Positions 1 to 8,532 of a stretch of 64,000 nt of DNA are shown piece by piece. The position numbers were made by a program, and so were the translations under genes. Every line of letters starts with the position of its first letter. Position 1 is the first letter of the stretch. Source of the DNA: Salinibacterium sp. G-O1. GTDB taxonomy: Bacteria; Actinomycetota; Actinomycetes; Actinomycetales; Microbacteriaceae. The notes under the pieces were generated by a model. The model was given only the letters and a program-made list of their open reading frames with translations. It was not told the DNA's origin and made no database searches. Location: NCBI RefSeq assembly GCF_030063305.1, contig NZ_JASISV010000001.1:744001-808000 (forward strand), in the 5' to 3' direction.

Positions 1-944
1 CGGCGTGCCTCATCCCAGCCGTAATGCTCCTGGACCAGAGCGAACGCCGAAGGTGCAGCCAGGTATGGCGTGACGTCTATGGTGCCCTGCTGGTCGAAGC
101 GGGTCGGGTATGGTTCCGGGCTTCCCCAGGAGTCAATGACGGGAAAAAGCTTCTGAGTGTGCTCGCCGGAGGCGACGATGGCCGCAGTGCCGCGGGGGGC
201 GCATGCGAATTTGTGGAGGTTGCCGACCCAGAAATCTGCATCGATTCCGTCCACAGGGTCTGCGAAGAGGGCGGGCGAATGTGCGGCATCGACCAGCACT
301 GGGATGTTCAGTTGTCGCCCCAGAGCTGCAATCCGCCCCACCGGAAACTGTCGCGCCGTGGACGACGTGACGTGGTCGAGCACGATTAGCCCGACGTTGT
401 CGTTGAGCTCTGCGGCGAGCAGGTCGAACGCGTCGTCGTTACTGGCATTCAACGGGATGTGAACCGTGACAACTGTTCCATTCCAGCGGCGGGCGAGTCT
501 CTCAGCCCCCATCAGTACGGCGCCGTACGTGTGGTCGGTAGTAACGATCGTCATGCCGGACCAGGCCGGCACATTTGCATAGACAACGCTGACGCCCGCG
601 CTGACATTGGGAACGAGGGCCGTGGCATCGGCGTCGGTGTTCAGAAACGACGCGATCTCGAGTCGAGCCTGAGCAACCCTGCCGCCGAGATTCATGAACC
701 AGTCGCACGGGTTGGCATCCATGATCCGCTGGAAGTCCTGCTGAATGCGCTGTGCTGCGCGTGGGACCGCCCCGAAAGACCCGTGGTTGAGGTGTCGAAC
801 TCCGGAGTCGAGCGACCAGTCCGTGAGTGCGGGCTGTCCCTCCGGGGTCAGCAGCCCCGACGGTCTGCTGGGTATCTCGGTGGGAGTCGCCCGCAACGGA
901 GCCACAGTCGGCGTCGTCGCTGTCGAAAGCTGGTCCGGAAGCAT
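1..944 (-). CDS. PLP-dependent aminotransferase class V, isopenicillin N epimerase-like (3' end outside window)
   Basis: The reading frame is open from ATG at 944 to the window edge (314 codons), so the C-terminus is missing. Residues 52-60 read LNHGSFGAV, the typical entry motif of isopenicillin-N-epimerase-like fold-type I enzymes. The PLP aspartate is in VDAAH (Asp219), and the Schiff-base lysine is Lys245 in NLHKF. GAGGAA lies 4 nt before the ATG, which decides the start. The family includes epimerases, cysteine-desulfurase-like lyases and aminotransferases, so the substrate is unknown. It is divergent from a GntR regulator and close to an Lrp regulator and a 2-oxoacid dehydrogenase E1, so a role in amino-acid breakdown is a reasonable inference. 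Confidence 0.85.
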   Translation of the reverse strand, partial: MLPDQLSTATTPTVAPLRATPTEIPSRPSGLLTPEGQPALTDWSLDSGVRHLNHGSFGAVPRAAQRIQQDFQRIMDANPCDWFMNLGGRVAQARLEIASFLNTDADATALVPNVSAGVSVVYANVPAWSGMTIVTTDHTYGAVLMGAERLARRWNGTVVTVHIPLNASNDDAFDLLAAELNDNVGLIVLDHVTSSTARQFPVGRIAALGRQLNIPVLVDAAHSPALFADPVDGIDADFWVGNLHKFACAPRGTAAIVASGEHTQKLFPVIDSWGSPEPYPTRFDQQGTIDVTPYLAAPSAFALVQEHYGWDEAR

Positions 945-999
945 GGTTCCTCGTCATTGGGGTCATGGGGCGCCTGGTGTAGAGCGCAATACACAGCAT

Positions 1000-1084
1000 A
1001 GTCATGCGATGACTTTTGTCCAGAGGGGCGAAGTAGAATCCCATAAGATCGATTTTTGAGGGATCACATGCAAAGTCATATGAC
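1000..1084. promoter_or_regulatory. Candidate operator palindromes in the divergent aminotransferase/GntR region
   Basis: Positions 1000-1014 contain AGTCAT-GCG-ATGACT, a perfect 6-bp inverted repeat. Positions 1075-1084 contain GTCATATGAC, a perfect palindrome built from the same GTCAT/ATGAC half-site. Further single GTCAT copies lie at 953 and 962. Two related palindromes in the 289-base gap before a GntR gene suggest binding sites for that regulator. The rest of the gap shows no gene; TAGATT at 1165-1170 is a possible -10 box for the GntR gene. Confidence 0.5.
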
Positions 1085-1233
1085 CTCTTGTAGAATCAAG
1101 GCAATTCTCGATCGTCGATGGCGCGACTGCGGGCGCGCAGCACGATCGCCTCCGCGTGAGTCGCTAGATTAGGGATGCGGATTTCGGTCCTAAGAGTTCC
1201 GGTGCGGCGTTGATCGAGTGAGGGCGGTGTCAC

Positions 1234-1920
1234 ATGGCGGCAATGACGAAGGCTCTCGATGGCTTGCGCGAGATGATCTCCTCGGGCGAGTTGGCCAAAG
1301 AGCAGCGATTTCCGCCCGAGCCAGAACTGTGTGAACGGCTAGGCGTCTCGCGGGGCGCACTGCGCGAAGCATTGCGCACCCTGGGCGCCCTTGGAGTCAT
1401 CGAGGCCAGGCATGGGTCCGGAACCTACGTGTCGAAGCTCGATCCTGCAGATATCGTGCGGAGTTTTTCACTGACGGTGGACCTTCTGCCACTCGAGGGG
1501 TTGCTGCAGCTCTTCGAGATTCGGCGCGTCCTCGAGGCCCATGCCGCGGCTCAGGCGGCCGCTCGGTGTACGCCCGAAGAGTCCGAGCACCTAAATTCAC
1601 TGGTTGCGCAGATGGAAGCCGAGCCGGACCAGAGGGTAGCGGCGGATCTCGACAGACAGTTCCATGACCTCATCTGCAGGATCGCCGGCAACCCGACGAT
1701 TGCCTCCCTCATGGATGTCTTCCGCTCGCGCTCGAGTGATTACAACATTCTGGAGGGACCGGACGGCGAAGCCGCGCAAGCGGCGAGCGACTCGGGGCAC
1801 CGCAGCATGGCGTCGGCGATTACATCGCACGATCCCGTGGCGGCAGCGAGCGCCGCGGGATCGCACGTCGCGCAGACCGAGCACTGGCTGCGTAGGTTCA
1901 TGGATGCGACTGAACACTAG
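1234..1920 (+). CDS. GntR-family transcriptional regulator, FadR subfamily (FCD domain)
   Basis: A 228-aa protein with an N-terminal winged helix (about residues 5-70; the recognition segment includes CERLGVSRGALREALRTL and RHGSGTYV) and an all-helical FCD ligand domain (about 85-215). FadR-type FCD proteins bind carboxylic acids, often with a metal held by Asp/His residues, and repress nearby catabolic genes. The start ATG follows GAGGGCGG at a suitable distance; a second in-frame ATG four codons later is possible. It is divergent from the PLP aminotransferase, with two GTCAT-type palindromes in between, so that enzyme is its likely target. The ligand is not predictable. Confidence 0.88.
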   Translation: MAAMTKALDGLREMISSGELAKEQRFPPEPELCERLGVSRGALREALRTLGALGVIEARHGSGTYVSKLDPADIVRSFSLTVDLLPLEGLLQLFEIRRVLEAHAAAQAAARCTPEESEHLNSLVAQMEAEPDQRVAADLDRQFHDLICRIAGNPTIASLMDVFRSRSSDYNILEGPDGEAAQAASDSGHRSMASAITSHDPVAAASAAGSHVAQTEHWLRRFMDATEH

Positions 1921-1941
1921 CTGTGCATCCCTCCCGGCCAG

Positions 1942-2421
1942 CTAGGTGTCGATGAGTTGTTCGATGCGGTACCCCACCATTTCCCGCATCACCAGGCCGG
2001 TATTCGTGCGTTTGATTCCGTCGATATCCAGAATTCGTCCAGCGATGCGGTAGAGGTCGTCGGCATCCCTCGCGACCACGTGGATCAGCAGATCCGCAAT
2101 CCCCGTGAGTCCATTTACTTCGAGCACTTCGGGGATCGTTGACAGGTTCACGCCGACCGCGGCGAGCTTGCGCTGAGTGACCGTGGTGAGAATGTAGGCG
2201 CTCAGCGGATAGCCCAGGAATGCCGGGTCAATCCGGCGCTCGAACGTTCTTAGCGCTTTTCTCTGCGTGTACCGCGCCAGGCGCGACCGCACTGTATTCC
2301 GCGCCAGACCGGTTTGTTCAGCCAGGGAGACAACGGTTGCGTCCGGATCCCGGTTGAGCGCCCGGAGCAGCAGAGCGTCCATGGGATCCGCGGTGGTCTG
2401 TGTGGTCAATTTGTGCCCCAA
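1942..2421 (-). CDS. Lrp/AsnC-family transcriptional regulator
   Basis: A 159-aa protein with an N-terminal helix-turn-helix (VSLAEQTGLARNTVRSRLAR, about residues 35-54) and a C-terminal RAM ligand-binding domain (about 75-150). Members bind amino acids and control their metabolism. The start given is a TTG codon; the ATG at 2382 would remove 13 residues and is an alternative, since neither has a clear ribosome-binding site. It is divergent from the AceE-like E1 gene, which makes that gene the obvious target. The same arrangement of an Lrp-type regulator beside an AceE-like E1 is known from the mde (methionine gamma-lyase) locus of Pseudomonas putida. Here the ligand is unknown. Confidence 0.88.
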   Translation of the reverse strand: MGHKLTTQTTADPMDALLLRALNRDPDATVVSLAEQTGLARNTVRSRLARYTQRKALRTFERRIDPAFLGYPLSAYILTTVTQRKLAAVGVNLSTIPEVLEVNGLTGIADLLIHVVARDADDLYRIAGRILDIDGIKRTNTGLVMREMVGYRIEQLIDT

Positions 2422-2440
2422 TCACCATCGTGAAGACGAT

Positions 2441-2456
2441 CAATATGATCATTATG
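2441..2456. promoter_or_regulatory. Candidate Lrp-type operator between the regulator and the E1 gene
   Basis: An AT-rich imperfect palindrome is centred on ATGATCAT (2445-2452), with CA and TG at the outer ends, in the 139-base divergent gap. It is markedly more AT-rich than its surroundings, as Lrp/AsnC sites usually are. TTGCGC (2477-2482) and TGTGAT (2500-2505), 17 nt apart, could be a weak promoter for the E1 gene. Assignment is inferred from position only. Confidence 0.35.
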
Positions 2457-2560
2457 GTCAAAATAGCATAAGTCTGTTGCGCGTTTAGCGTCCAACTGCT
2501 GTGATGTGAGCGGAATATGTAGTACCCCGAATCGGTTTGACCTAGCCAGAAATACTCGCC

Positions 2561-4909
2561 ATGGAGAACACCATCACCAGCTACACCGCACTGGATGCAG
2601 TCGACGACACAGGAATACAGCTCGACACCCTTCAGGAGGTTGAACGGAAGATTCTGTGGTTGTCGACCGCGATGATTCATCATGCGAATCGAGTCAGGGA
2701 GAATGTCTCCGGAATGAAAGTCGGAGGACACCAGGCCTCAAGTGCGTCAATCGCGACGATAATGACGTCGCTGTGGTTCGGCGAGTTGAGGCCTGAGGAC
2801 CGGGTTTCGGTGAAGCCGCACGCATCCCCGGTCCTTCACGCGATCAACTACCTGCTGGGGAGCCTCGACGCGCGGTATCTGACCACCCTCCGGCAGTTCG
2901 GCGGGTTGCAGAGCTATCCGAGTCGTTCAAAGGACCCCGATCCCGTCGACTACTCCACCGGCTCGGTGGGGATCGGCGCGACTGCGACAATCTGGGGCGC
3001 GCTCTCGCGGCGCTACACCAGCTCCGTGACGGGTGTATCGAGCCGCGGCCGCCAATATGCGCTGGTCGGGGATGCTGAACTCGATGAAGGCGCCATCTGG
3101 GAAGCCGTGCTTGATCCGAACGTCGCTGATCTGGGCGAGCTTGTGTGGATCGTCGACCTCAATCGGCAGTCGCTGGACCGTGTCGTTCCCAATATTGCTG
3201 CGGGAAAAATTGAACAGCTTTTCCTGGCCGCCGGCTGGCAAGTTATCGTCGTTCGTTTCGGCGCCCTGTTGGAGAGCATCCTGGCCCAGCACGGGGGCGA
3301 AGCGCTACGCAAGCGAATAGTCGAGATGCCGAATGCCGAATATCAGCGGATACTGCGCTGCACCCCGGCAGAAGCGCGCGAACGACTGTCGAGCGGGAAT
3401 CTCGATATCCAGAACCTCCTCGCCGGACTGGACGACGACACCCTGGTGCGCGCGCTGCGCAACCTCGGCGGCCACGACCTGTCGGCTTTGCGGGCCGCGT
3501 ACGCCCAGATCGATGACACCAAGCCGACGGCCATCATCGCCTACACGATCAAGGGTCATGGATTGCCGACAGAGGGACACCCACAGAACCACTCATCCCT
3601 GCTCACCGTCGATCAATTCACTCAGCTCGCGGGGAAGCTCGGTGAAGATGAGCACAATCCATGGGCAACATTTGCGCCTGGATCAGCTGCGGCGGCACTG
3701 TGCTCCGCAACCGGCGCGCGCCTGACACGCGTCGGCGAAGCCGCGGCAGCGGTGCCGGCAGTGCCGACAGATTTTGGGAGGACGCCATCCGGTGCGGCAA
3801 CGACGCAGGCAGCTTTGGGTCGCACGCTTCTCGACCTGACGAGGTCGACGCCCGAGCTTGCTCGACGAGTGGTTACCGTTAGCCCCGACGTGAGCTCAAG
3901 CACGAACCTCGCTGGGTGGGTCAACAAGGTGGGAGTCTGGTCGAGCGAGGCACGCCAGAACTGGTTTGACGGCGACGGCGAGACCATCATGCATTGGCGG
4001 GAGAAGCCGGATGGTCAGCACATCGAACTGGGCATCGCTGAATCGAATCTGGTTGGCCTGCTCGGAGAACTCGGCTCAACGTGGAGTCGCTGGGGCCAGC
4101 CCCTCATCCCGATCGGCGTGCTGTACGACCCCTTCCTCGAACGTGCGTTGGAGCAATGGTCGTACGGTATTTATGCTGGCGGCCAGTCGATCATCGTGGG
4201 AACGCCGTCCGGAGTGACCCTCGCGGCCGAGGGCGGTGCCCACCAATCGATCAAGACGCCATCCATCGGTATGGAACAGCCCGGCTGCGTGAGTTACGAG
4301 CCCGCCTTTGCTCTCGATGTCGAATGGATACTGCTCGCAGCGATCGCAAACGTGGGTCGCCCTGACGGAACGTCTGCGTACCTGCGACTCTCCACAAAGT
4401 CTGTTGATCAGAAGCTCGCGGCAATTCCTGTAGAAGGGGCCGCGCGGGAGAGACGGCGACGCCAAACCGTTGCCGGTGGGTATTTTCTAAGGAAATCGAA
4501 CAACGCAAGGGCGACTCTCGTCGCCGCCGGCGCCGTCATCCCCGAGACGCTTGATGCCGCGGCCCAACTGGAGGCCTCAGGCGTCGCTGTCGACGTGGTG
4601 TGTATCACCAGCCCAGGATTGCTCTTTGAGGCAATGCAGGCGCGCAATGGCCAGGGAACCGCGCCAAGTTGGATCCTCGATCAGGTGTTTCCTGTTGAGC
4701 GCGCCCGTCCGATGGTGACGGTGCTGGATGGCCACCCGCACACGTTGTCGTTCCTCGCGGGGATTCACCGCGTCGCCAGTCGGCATCTCGGAGTGACCGG
4801 ATTCGGCCAGTCAGGTGACATGGCAGACGTGTACAAGTATCACGGCCTCGACGCGGACAGCATCACGCGCGCCGTGCTCGATGTGCTCGCGGTGGAGACG
4901 GCTGGGTAG
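2561..4909 (+). CDS. AceE-like homodimeric 2-oxoacid dehydrogenase E1 component (thiamine diphosphate enzyme)
   Basis: A 782-aa protein of the transketolase/AceE fold. GGHQ at residues 55-58 matches the GGH motif of AceE. GDAELDEG (170-177) through Asn201 is the ThDP/Mg binding motif, and ELGIAESN is in the second (pyrimidine) domain. AceE proteins are about 890-920 aa, so this one is shorter. No E2 (lipoyl acyltransferase) or E3 gene lies nearby. In Pseudomonas MdeB, an AceE homologue beside an Lrp-type regulator, the substrate is 2-oxobutyrate; the same type of role is an inference here. No ribosome-binding site precedes the ATG, and an in-frame stop 18 nt upstream excludes a longer N-terminus. 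A standalone transketolase-like enzyme is the alternative. Confidence 0.8.
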   Translation: MENTITSYTALDAVDDTGIQLDTLQEVERKILWLSTAMIHHANRVRENVSGMKVGGHQASSASIATIMTSLWFGELRPEDRVSVKPHASPVLHAINYLLGSLDARYLTTLRQFGGLQSYPSRSKDPDPVDYSTGSVGIGATATIWGALSRRYTSSVTGVSSRGRQYALVGDAELDEGAIWEAVLDPNVADLGELVWIVDLNRQSLDRVVPNIAAGKIEQLFLAAGWQVIVVRFGALLESILAQHGGEALRKRIVEMPNAEYQRILRCTPAEARERLSSGNLDIQNLLAGLDDDTLVRALRNLGGHDLSALRAAYAQIDDTKPTAIIAYTIKGHGLPTEGHPQNHSSLLTVDQFTQLAGKLGEDEHNPWATFAPGSAAAALCSATGARLTRVGEAAAAVPAVPTDFGRTPSGAATTQAALGRTLLDLTRSTPELARRVVTVSPDVSSSTNLAGWVNKVGVWSSEARQNWFDGDGETIMHWREKPDGQHIELGIAESNLVGLLGELGSTWSRWGQPLIPIGVLYDPFLERALEQWSYGIYAGGQSIIVGTPSGVTLAAEGGAHQSIKTPSIGMEQPGCVSYEPAFALDVEWILLAAIANVGRPDGTSAYLRLSTKSVDQKLAAIPVEGAARERRRRQTVAGGYFLRKSNNARATLVAAGAVIPETLDAAAQLEASGVAVDVVCITSPGLLFEAMQARNGQGTAPSWILDQVFPVERARPMVTVLDGHPHTLSFLAGIHRVASRHLGVTGFGQSGDMADVYKYHGLDADSITRAVLDVLAVETAG

Positions 4910-4945
4910 CCGGATTCATCGCTCTACGAGCGGCAACTGGGTCGG

Positions 4946-5626
4946 CTATTCGCGATCGGCGAGCATCCGCGTCATCAGCTCGATCTCGCTCGACTGGGCC
5001 TTCACGATGCTGCCCGCGAGGTCAAGCACGACGCGGTTCTCGCTGCGTTCGACGACCGCCTCGGCCATCTCGACGCCACCCGCGTGGTGCGCGATCATGA
5101 GCTCGAGGAAGAGCCGCTCGGCCGCGACCGAATCGCTCGCCGACAATTCCGTGATTTGCTCGCGGGTCGCGAGCCCGGGCATCTGCGACCCCGGCGCGTG
5201 GGCAGTCTCGGCGGCGTGATCGTGGCTGGTCTCGCCGAGCGGGGGCAGTGACATCCACGTCATGGAGGGGTCTGTCGCAGCCTGAGGGAGGCCCCATTGG
5301 GCGAGCCAGCCGAACATCTGGCCGGACTGCTGCGCCTGCGAGGTCGCGATGTCGTAGGCGAGCAGTCTGATGTCAGGGTCGGCTGTCACGTCACGCACGA
5401 TCATGGCCATCTCCACGGCCTGATTGTGATGCACCTGCATGTCCCGCGCGAAACCCGCCTCCGCGCTGGAGTCGACGGGGTCGCTGTCCCCCGGCGCGCT
5501 CAGGCGACCGATGACGAGGGAGACGGCGACCAACGCGATAGCCGTGAGCACTGCGGCGATCGCGAGCCGTCGACTGCGCCCTGGATCAGCGGTGACAGCG
5601 GGTTTAGGAGACGAGTCCGGGGCCAT
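4946..5626 (-). CDS. DUF305 family protein, membrane-anchored
   Basis: A 226-aa protein with a single N-terminal membrane segment (about residues 22-44) and an extracytoplasmic DUF305 domain. The family's histidine/methionine signatures are visible as MQVHHNQAVEMA near residue 65 and MIAHHAGGVEMAE near 175. Some DUF305/CopM proteins bind copper, so metal binding outside the cell is possible but unproven. A His-containing segment (SHDHAAETAH) separates the two halves. The ATG overlaps the end of the DUF3105 gene by 23 bases, so the two are co-transcribed. It converges on the E1 gene, 36 bases away, with no clear terminator. Confidence 0.85.
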   Translation of the reverse strand: MAPDSSPKPAVTADPGRSRRLAIAAVLTAIALVAVSLVIGRLSAPGDSDPVDSSAEAGFARDMQVHHNQAVEMAMIVRDVTADPDIRLLAYDIATSQAQQSGQMFGWLAQWGLPQAATDPSMTWMSLPPLGETSHDHAAETAHAPGSQMPGLATREQITELSASDSVAAERLFLELMIAHHAGGVEMAEAVVERSENRVVLDLAGSIVKAQSSEIELMTRMLADRE

Positions 5627-6275
5627 CTACAGCTCCCGTGCACAGGGCACCCGGCTCGGGTGCCGCCGCCGACTTCCAGTACTTCTGGATGAACGACTGC
5701 ATCCTCGGGTCATCGACGCCATCGAGCTGCACCTGTGCGCCCCAGGCCGAGATCACGACGGGAGCAGGCAGGCCCGGGTAGGGCGACAACACGGAATAGG
5801 TGCTCGGCACGGCGCTGCGCAGTGTCGAAACGTCGCTGTCGTCGAGCGCATCCGGATCGTAAGTGACCCAGACCGCCCCGTGTTCGAGCGAGTGGACCGC
5901 GTTCTCGTTGGCCTGGGGCTCGTCGTAGATCCCGCAGTTGAGCCAGGCGGCGAAGTGGTCACCTCCGGCCGGAGGGTTCATGTCGTATTTCGACTCGTAA
6001 TCGACGGTCTCAGGGCCGACGTGCACCGAGGTGAGCCCGGGGAACTCCGTCAGGCCGGCGATGTCGATGTCGTCCGGGGTTGGCTTCGGGGTCGCACCAA
6101 CCACAATGAAGCCAATGACGAGGGCAAGCACAGCAACACCGCCGAGCACGGCGGCGCCGATTCCGATGCGCTGGTTGCGCTTTTGGGTTGACACCCGCTT
6201 CTGCAGAGCAGCGACCTTGTCGGCTCTGCGCGCGTCGCGTTGTTGTTTTACGGTGGGTTTCGATGGATCGGGCAC
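5604..6275 (-). CDS. DUF3105 family membrane-anchored protein
   Basis: A cytoplasmic basic N-terminus and one membrane segment (about residues 40-62) precede an exported DUF3105 domain with the family motifs NPPAGGDHFAAW and VHSLEHGAVWVTY. The start chosen is GTG at 6275, preceded by AGGA; an in-frame ATG at 6311 lacks a ribosome-binding site. This gives 223 aa. The function is unknown. DUF3105 and DUF305 genes are frequently neighbours in actinomycetes, and here they overlap by 23 bases, so a joint envelope role is likely. The conserved Cys and His residues would allow metal binding or redox chemistry. Confidence 0.82.
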   Translation of the reverse strand: MPDPSKPTVKQQRDARRADKVAALQKRVSTQKRNQRIGIGAAVLGGVAVLALVIGFIVVGATPKPTPDDIDIAGLTEFPGLTSVHVGPETVDYESKYDMNPPAGGDHFAAWLNCGIYDEPQANENAVHSLEHGAVWVTYDPDALDDSDVSTLRSAVPSTYSVLSPYPGLPAPVVISAWGAQVQLDGVDDPRMQSFIQKYWKSAAAPEPGALCTGAVDGPGLVS

Positions 6276-6362
6276 GGCATCCTGTCGGCTCGGTGGTCTC
6301 GGTAACCACAACCGTACCGGGCGCTCATTGTGGAGACGATGTGGGTGACGGCACCGCCAGCG

Positions 6363-8468
6363 TTACACGGCAACCAGACGAATCAGGATGGCGTGTTCCG
6401 GATGCAGGCTCGGCATCGGCAATCCCACCTCGGCAAGATAGGCGCCGGTAGCCGTGATGCCCTTCGGCACCCACTCAGGGCCGTGCGCGTGGGCGTACGG
6501 GGAGCTGAGCGTGGGAAACACAACCCGAACCTCGTAGCGGGACGCGGCGTCCAGTCCCGGGAATCCGACCATTCCCGGTGTCTCATCGGACGAGGTGGAC
6601 AGGCTGGCAAAGGCGAACAGCGCCTCACTCCCGTCCTCCGCGACGACACCATTCAGCGAGCTCGACGGGTCGACGAGGTCGGCGTGCACCGATGTGCCGG
6701 AATGGATGAGGGCACGATGGGCCTTGTAGAGCGACACGGCCTGGGAGAGTTCGGCGACGGCCGCGTCATCCAGCTCACGCACGTCCCACTCGATTCCGAA
6801 ATGCCCGAACATGGCGACGATCGCCCGGAATGACAGCGAATGGGTGCGCTTTGTGGTGTGCGAGTGTGTGGGCCCGACGTGGGTGCCGACGAGTTCGGGG
6901 GGCAGCACGGACTGGGTCCAGCGTTGGATCGTGTGGCGTTCGAGGGCGTCGTTGCAGTCGGAGGCCCACACCCGGTCGGTGCGCTCGAGCACGCTGAGGT
7001 CGACGCGGGCTCCGCCCGATGAGCAGCTCTCGATCTCCACGTGCGGATGTGCGCGCTTCAGCTCATCCATCAGGCGGTACGCGGCCAGTGTCTGCGCGTG
7101 CGTCGACGGCGAGCCGGCGTGACCCATCTCGGTGAGATCCCGGTTCTGGTCCCACTTCAGGTAGGCGATGTCGTTGTCGGTCAGCAGGGCATTGAGCCTG
7201 TCGAAGACGTAGGTCCAGGCCTGCGGATTCACGAGGTCGATGCACTGCTGGTGGCGCCACTGCTCCGGGATGCGACTGAGGCCGGGCCCGCTGATCCAGT
7301 CGGGATGTTCGCGGATCACATCGGAGTCTTCGTTGACCATCTCCGGTTCGACCCACAGGCCGAAGTCCATACCGCGGGCGTGCACCTCGCTGATGAGGGG
7401 CGCGAGTCCGTGCGGCCACACGGCGTCGTCGACAACCCAGTCACCGAGACCGCGGGTGTCGTCGCGCCGGTTGAGGAACCAGCCGTCATCGAGCACGAAC
7501 CTTTCCACTCCGAGCAGCTGCGCGCGCTCCGCGAGTTGCAGGAGACCCTCGAGGTTGTGATCGAAGTAGACGGCCTCCCACGTGTTGAGTACGACGGGAC
7601 GGATGCTGCTCGGGTGATTCGGCCGCGATCGAAGGAAGCGGTGGAAGACCTCGGAAACTCCATCGATGCCGTTTGCTGAATAAGAGGCGTACGTCCACGG
7701 GGTGGTGTAGCTGCCGCCGGGTGCAAGGCTGAGTTCGCCCGGCGCGAAGAGCTCCGCGTTGCCGATGATGGGGGAGCCGAGCGGGGTCTTCTCGACCGAG
7801 GTGGCGCGGTTCCCGCTCGAGCCGAGGTGCGTAGCCCACACCTTGCCCGAGCGATCCGAGAATCCGCGCGAGCCGACAGCGGTGAGCACGGATGCGTCGT
7901 GCCCGGTTCTGCCGTGCCGGTACTCCCGCAGCCATGTGCCCTGGTGCACGGATTGCCGTTGGGGGTGCTGCTCGCGGCACCACCGCCCTGAGAGGTCGAG
8001 GATCTCGGCTGCGCCGAGACCGGCGGGCAGCGTCGTTGCGAGGGTGAGCAACGCGTAGTCCGTCTCGCCGTCGTTGTTCAGGGTGTGACGGATCCGCAGC
8101 ATCCCGTGCTCAGAGAGTGCGATCTCGATGTTGAGGCTCAGCCCTGCGGCGGCATCGGCCATCGTGATCTCGCAATGGCCCTGGTCAGCCACTGTCACGT
8201 CGGTTGTCACCAGCCGGGGTGAGAAGGCGATGCCGTCGGGGCGGTGGCCTTCGAGGGCCGGGCGGCCACGCCAGCCGCTGGAGGATTGCGGGAGCAGCTC
8301 CTGGCGGAACGGGAGATCGTTCGCCGAGTGCGCGATCGGGCCGACTTCGGCGAGCAGGTCGCCCTGGTCGCCCACATCGGCCCCCCAGTGCACGACGACA
8401 GGCGTCGACGCTGAGACATCGAGGATGAATGACACGCTTCCGCCGCGCATCGTGATACTGGGGTTCAT
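6363..8468 (-). CDS. Alpha-galactosidase, glycoside hydrolase family 36
   Basis: A cytoplasmic GH36 enzyme of 701 aa, the usual size (700-750). It would release galactose from melibiose, raffinose-type sugars or galactomannan fragments. The nucleophile is the Asp of YLKWDQNRD and the acid/base is the Asp of VWASDCNDALER; DDGWF and the SCSSGGARVDL loop are also typical. The ATG at 8468 has AGGGA nine bases upstream; a GTG at 8495 in the same frame is less likely. No signal peptide is present, so substrates must be imported, presumably by the ABC transporter in the same operon. It is the last gene of the galactoside operon, 64 bases after the beta-galactosidase. Confidence 0.93.
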   Translation of the reverse strand: MNPSITMRGGSVSFILDVSASTPVVVHWGADVGDQGDLLAEVGPIAHSANDLPFRQELLPQSSSGWRGRPALEGHRPDGIAFSPRLVTTDVTVADQGHCEITMADAAAGLSLNIEIALSEHGMLRIRHTLNNDGETDYALLTLATTLPAGLGAAEILDLSGRWCREQHPQRQSVHQGTWLREYRHGRTGHDASVLTAVGSRGFSDRSGKVWATHLGSSGNRATSVEKTPLGSPIIGNAELFAPGELSLAPGGSYTTPWTYASYSANGIDGVSEVFHRFLRSRPNHPSSIRPVVLNTWEAVYFDHNLEGLLQLAERAQLLGVERFVLDDGWFLNRRDDTRGLGDWVVDDAVWPHGLAPLISEVHARGMDFGLWVEPEMVNEDSDVIREHPDWISGPGLSRIPEQWRHQQCIDLVNPQAWTYVFDRLNALLTDNDIAYLKWDQNRDLTEMGHAGSPSTHAQTLAAYRLMDELKRAHPHVEIESCSSGGARVDLSVLERTDRVWASDCNDALERHTIQRWTQSVLPPELVGTHVGPTHSHTTKRTHSLSFRAIVAMFGHFGIEWDVRELDDAAVAELSQAVSLYKAHRALIHSGTSVHADLVDPSSSLNGVVAEDGSEALFAFASLSTSSDETPGMVGFPGLDAASRYEVRVVFPTLSSPYAHAHGPEWVPKGITATGAYLAEVGLPMPSLHPEHAILIRLVAV

Positions 8469-8532
8469 TGGTTCGATTCCCTGTTGCGTCCCCACTGCTG
8501 CGGTGTGGTGAATGGCAGCAGTGGGCGACTAT

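Noticed and set aside
502-1044. 180-codon minus-strand frame starting with ATG at 1044
   Set aside because: Its translation is Arg/His-rich without motifs and is out of frame with the aminotransferase, whose PLP residues are intact in the correct frame from 944.
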